This document shows positions 18,698 to 22,651 of a stretch of DNA of 22,651 nucleotides, one piece after another (positions within the stretch are counted from its first letter, which is position 1; each line of letters begins with the position of its first letter). A program made the translations under genes and the position numbers. The DNA comes from Cyanophora paradoxa (Eukaryota; Glaucocystophyceae; Cyanophorales; Cyanophoraceae): contig QPMI01000155.1 of the NCBI GenBank assembly GCA_004431415.1, positions 1 to 22,651 on the forward strand. Reading direction: 5' to 3'. Under the pieces are notes generated by a model that ran no database searches, had not been told where the DNA came from, and saw only the letters and a program-made list of their open reading frames with translations.

Positions 18698-19560
18698 CCC
18701 CTACACCCCCTGGGCCAAACATGATCTAGATCTCGTGATTCAAAATCGCATGTTCATATTCGATTTTCTCCAATTGGGGGCCCGGCGGGGCCGACGTCGC
18801 GCGCACGTGTTTAGAGTAACTTTAGGCCGATATCGATCGCGGGCGCTAGCACGCGCACGGGCACAACGGCGTTGCATGTTGCGTCGAGCTTGCAAATGAA
18901 TTAGTTGCGGGGGATATGGGGATTGCGCAGGCCTAGGTATATATCGATATCGATTAGTTCCGAATTTGAATAATTTTTATAAACCAAGGAACAAGCTTAA
19001 GCATATAACTAAGCTTGAGCAGTTTATGAAAATCAGCTGAACGCTGCGGGGCCGGGCGGATTGCGGATTAGATCTATATTGTGAGCCATTGGCAATTGGA
19101 TCTAGAGTTTCAAAACCAACGACGAATATTTTGATTTCGGCCACAGAATTCGAAGAACGTCTCTTGCACTTCCAGGGGGGGAATCGTGATCATGAGAAAG
19201 CTACAGAGCCATCATGCATATGAGCATGATCCACAATTAATAAAAACAGCCATGGCGTGCGAGAAGAATATTCGGAATCGAGGACATGAAAAATATTCGA
19301 GGGCATGCGAAACAAACGATGCACAACTGGCGTACAAATCGTACATATACGCATACGCATGCACACATGAAACAAATTTCCCCCTCGGCTCCTCTCGGTC
19401 AACCCTGGGATCCGGATCCAGAGAACGATCCGCCAGAGGACGTGATTTTGATCTGGTGGCAGAGATTGTAGAAGGAAGCGAGCCTGCCCAAGTGGATTGA
19501 TTGCACGTTTGAGAGGCGCCATGGCCAGCAATGCAGAATGAGAATAATCAACATTTAGTC
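18188..19560. other. Intergenic region with long poly-C tracts
   Basis: No gene is supported. Pure C tracts lie at 18319-18342 (24 nt) and 18664-18696 (33 nt). Bases 18381-18530 contain a short hairpin, ggctgg-aat-ccagcc (18496-18510), and related TCAGCCTG/ATCAGGCTTG words. From about 18720 on the sequence turns AT-rich, with ATCGATATCGAT words (18940-18955) and many TCTAGA/GATCTAG-like words. The two tail-to-tail genes (MTHFR and PI3K) both end in or at the edges of this stretch, so it should hold their 3' UTRs. Confidence 0.6.
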
Positions 19561-22500
19561 CTGCTGACCAATTTTTCGAGGCGTCGTCGATTACTTTCTT
19601 GAAGAAATCGTTGACCTTGGAATTAAAAATCGATGCAAAACGTGAGCCCGAATCCCCAGCGCAAACCCCTCGGACGAGCAGGCACCTGCTCTTCAGTCTC
19701 TAGCTTGAGATGCATGCCCAGGCGCTGCCTTGTGTCTTGCGTGGCCTCAGGCCCGTACATCTGAGGGCGCGGCGCGGGGTGAGCGTGCCGCTGGAGCGCG
19801 CGTCTGGCGGCAGGGAAGGCGTTTGGGGACCAGCATGCAGAGGTGGAGGAGGAGGTTGGCGTTCTTGCGGAGGACGGCGAAGGCCTTGCAGCCCAGCTCC
19901 ACGAAGCTGCAGAGGGGCCGGGGCGGCTCCCGATCAGGGGAAGACGCCATTGCGAACAGAAATGAAACATGGCGCACATCTCGACCAGGTTCTCCTCTTT
20001 CCCGTCTCCTTCAAGAACATACCTGAAGCTAATTTGAGAACAAAGTAGCAGCAGCAGCATGCGCAGGCACAATTCGCAAGAACTCAAAGAACGATTGCGA
20101 GCGCACGCATACTCGGGGGTGAAGAGGAACGGTGTCGTTTCTCGCGGAATAATCCCAAAAATCTTCCTTACTTGTCTGAGCCGCGAGATCAGGCCATCAA
20201 GCCAAAACAAAAATACATCGCATAGATCGGGATAAAGGCCTGCTCTATAGCTAGTCCTGATCCTCGGATGCATATAGTCATTGATAGTTCAAGCCATTCT
20301 CCGGTCCTGGTTAGCTGAAGCTTAAGGCTTGTCCGGGTGGCCACCCACTGGGCCATCATGTGGAATTGGGCATTGCGATCGATATCGCTGCTCACCCTTG
20401 GTACCGCCCGAAATCGATGTCTGCAGGCGGAATCGCGATCCGAGTCGGCGGTCGATCGCGAGTGGGAGTGAGCTGCAAGGATGTGCGGGGCGGGGCGCAC
20501 GGAACATGCGGCCGTCGTCGAAGAGCATCACGTTGTCGTTGTGCCGGTCGCACAGCCCCAGCACGTACGTCCTGAATCCCGAGCATGGTTCGGGTGATAT
20601 GGGCCGGGGCGGCGGGGCGCGGCGGGGCGCACGCGACGCAGTATCCGGCGTAGGTGGTCGCGAACTTCTTCCTCGCCTCCAGGAAAGCTTCCCCTGCGCC
20701 CGCGCCCGTGCCCACGACTGCGATTAGCTGAGAGAAGCTTGAGACGGCCCGCGCGTGCATCCGTCATCCGCCCGCATGTCAGCCAGCGCGCGCGCGCGCG
20801 CACCTGTCGTGTTCTTTTCTTGGAGCCAGTTGTAGATAGCCTGAAAGTTGGTTCCATAGTTAGCGCCGAGGCAGAGGTCGCCGACCGGCCGGGGCGAGGA
20901 GAGGACCGTCTTTTTGCGGACAATCCCCTTCACGCCCGAAAGGCGCTCAATCTCGCCCTGCGCAGTGCGCACGCGTCGGCGCCGCGCATCCCGGGCCGGC
21001 CGAGGGAGCGATCATGGCCAAATTAAACTCGCGCGAAAGCGAAAGCGGACGCACGATCGTCTTCGCATTCTTGACCACCTCGATCACGCCCGATCCGCGG
21101 CCCGTCGAGAAGCACTAGAGGCAGCGTTCGAATTAGAGACTCAACACGTGCACACGATCGAGTGGATAATGGGATGGGATGGACAACCTTGTAGGGGGTT
21201 AGCATCAGGAACAACTTCTCCTTGCCCTCCTTCTCTTCATTCCACAGCTGCGCTCGCGTCGGATGAATCAAAGCTGCAGGGAGCTGAAGGCGGCACTACA
21301 AAATGCATCCGGGCTTACCCTGTCCATGACACAGAGCATTTTCAGGAACATTTCGTCGGCCCGCAGATCCTGCGAGCCAGCGCGATGAGCCCGAGGCACC
21401 CAACGTGCACATGCGGAATTCAGGTCCGCAGGAAGGGCGGACCTGCCCAGCCTTGAAGATCACGCGGATGTGCGTCTCCTCTTTCGTGTCCTCGCGGAAG
21501 GGCTTGTGAGTCTTGAGCTGCGGTTTCGATAGATAGAAGTCAGGCAGGCGTCGACACGAAAACACGTGCACGGCCACGGGCGTCGCTGATCATGATCATG
21601 AGGCAACGCGCCTTGTTTATCCACTTGTGCACGGCATGCTTCGCGCTCGCTTTCGTGCTCGGCCATGGCCATGTTCTCATCAAGTCGTACACCCTGGCGG
21701 CCGCTTTGGATTCCTCCGGATCCTCCGCAGCCGCGGCCGACGTCCGAGTCGGCGCGGAGACGACGATGGGCCCGACGGACCCCGACTCGGTCCTGGCGAT
21801 CGGCGCCGGCCGCGGCGTGCGGCTGCCGGCGGCGGCCGCCGGCTCCGCAACGCGCTGCCCGGTGAACGTGAGCTCGTACGGGCACTGCAAAAAGCGTCGA
21901 AGTCAGCCGCTCGGTGTCTGCGACGCGCACGGCCACCGCGGACCTTGCCCGAGTTGTACACCTTGTACGTACCCTCTGGCCCTGGCTTCGACAAGTCTAC
22001 TCCGCTGATCTGACCAGGATAATAACGTCCTTCATTGCCCTTTCGTGCGCATCGGGAGGTTTGGATGCGGACCTGGAAGTAGGGGTCGACGGGGACGGTG
22101 AAGGTCTTCGGGACGCGGCCGCTCCCCTGCGCCTCCTCCACGAGCTGCCTCAGGACCGCCGGCAGGTCGCTCCCGTCTGCCTTCTTCTTCTTCACGATGA
22201 GCCTGCCGCAGAACCGTGAGAAGCGCCCGAGCTCGTCCCAACTGCAAGGGCGCAGGCGGCGGAACGCGGCGCACTTCTTGGCGATCTCGCCGGCGAGCTC
22301 CACGAACGCCACCTGGTCGTCGAGGAACGAGTGCCCCGCCTTCCTGCAGCAAAGCTGGAACTGGTCCAACAGGACCTGCGTTCGAGTCCGCCTGAGTTCA
22401 CTTCGACTTGCGGGCACATGTATGGAAAGGCGTATCGCATGGCCACGGGTACCTTGCAGCGATGCCCCCATGCACTCTCTTCGCCCTCGGCCCACTGTAC

Positions 22501-22651
22501 AGCACGCGCACGGCTCACGATCGCGAGAGCGCCGGGAAGATGTGCCGGGGGATCGATCCGGAGCACCTTGAGGGCCCAGAAGACGGAAGTGCCGACGAGG
22601 TGCGGGTTGCGGAGGCCCCGCCAGAAGAGGAGCCGCACGAGGGGCCCGTCG
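19561..22651 (-). CDS. Phosphoinositide 3-kinase catalytic subunit, class I-like, partial at 5' end
   Basis: It phosphorylates the inositol 3-OH of membrane phosphoinositides. Minus-strand exons give the end of the helical domain (FWRGLRNPHLVGTSVFWALK, to 22567), then LLDQFQLCCRKAGHSF with KTFTVPVDPYFQ (22073-22375), KVYNSGK joined to CPYELTFTGQR, and VIFKAGQ (end 21443). Next come DLRADEMFLKMLCVMDR (21319-21369), LMLTPYK joined to CFSTGRGSGVIEVVKN, FATTYAGYCVATYVLGLCDRH with NDN, MFH-IDFG (intron within the His codon, near 20421), PFLFTPEYA, FVELGCKAFAVLRKNANLLL and LETEEQ. The ATP lysine, catalytic DRHNDN and metal-binding DFG are present. NDN rather than LDN after DRH favours class I/II over Vps34. 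An Ala/Pro-rich insert of about 70-100 residues (about 21590-21840) lies in the N-lobe. Donors are GT (GTGCGC, GTCCGC). The 3' end is approximate, and the first exons lie outside the window. Confidence 0.88.

Overview
The window reads as nuclear DNA of a GC-rich, intron-bearing unicellular eukaryote. The right half (about 12.65-22.65 kb) holds three spliced housekeeping or signalling genes: a plant-type 6-phosphofructokinase (minus), a MetF-like methylenetetrahydrofolate reductase (plus) and a class I-like phosphoinositide 3-kinase (minus, 5' end cut by the window). Introns are mostly short (about 40-110 nt), and the first two genes use many GC-AG introns beside GT-AG ones. A class I-type PI3K argues against land plants and green algae. 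Frequent GC donors and high GC would fit a haptophyte-like alga, but that assignment is inference.

The left part (about 0.4-9.5 kb) is different: less GC-extreme, apparently intronless, and made of virion- or phage-like protein families. In order it holds a long coiled-coil and hydrophobic protein running into a tail-fibre-like stalk that ends in an S74-type intramolecular chaperone domain (plus); a convergent gene with about four fibronectin-III-like modules and a C-terminal glycine-rich adhesin domain (minus); a divergent tandem pair of paralogous proteins of unknown function (plus, plus); and an HNH endonuclease (minus). Nearly every gene is broken by small indels, most of them one missing base in a G or C run. 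This is best read as an endogenous viral element or captured viral structural module, either decayed or with consensus errors.

The boundary zone (about 9.5-12.65 kb) holds three copies of a repeat family built on GGGACTT heptamers, a gene for an acidic, coiled-coil protein with a probable 5'-UTR intron (minus), an intact ORF of unknown function (minus), a cluster of TCGCGATCG palindromes, and a perfect 14-bp direct repeat bracketing most of the zone.

The host genes look functionally independent of each other (glycolysis, one-carbon metabolism, lipid signalling). The left-hand genes make sense together as an attachment or virion-surface module. No capsid, polymerase or packaging ATPase was recognised, so the type of virus is undetermined.
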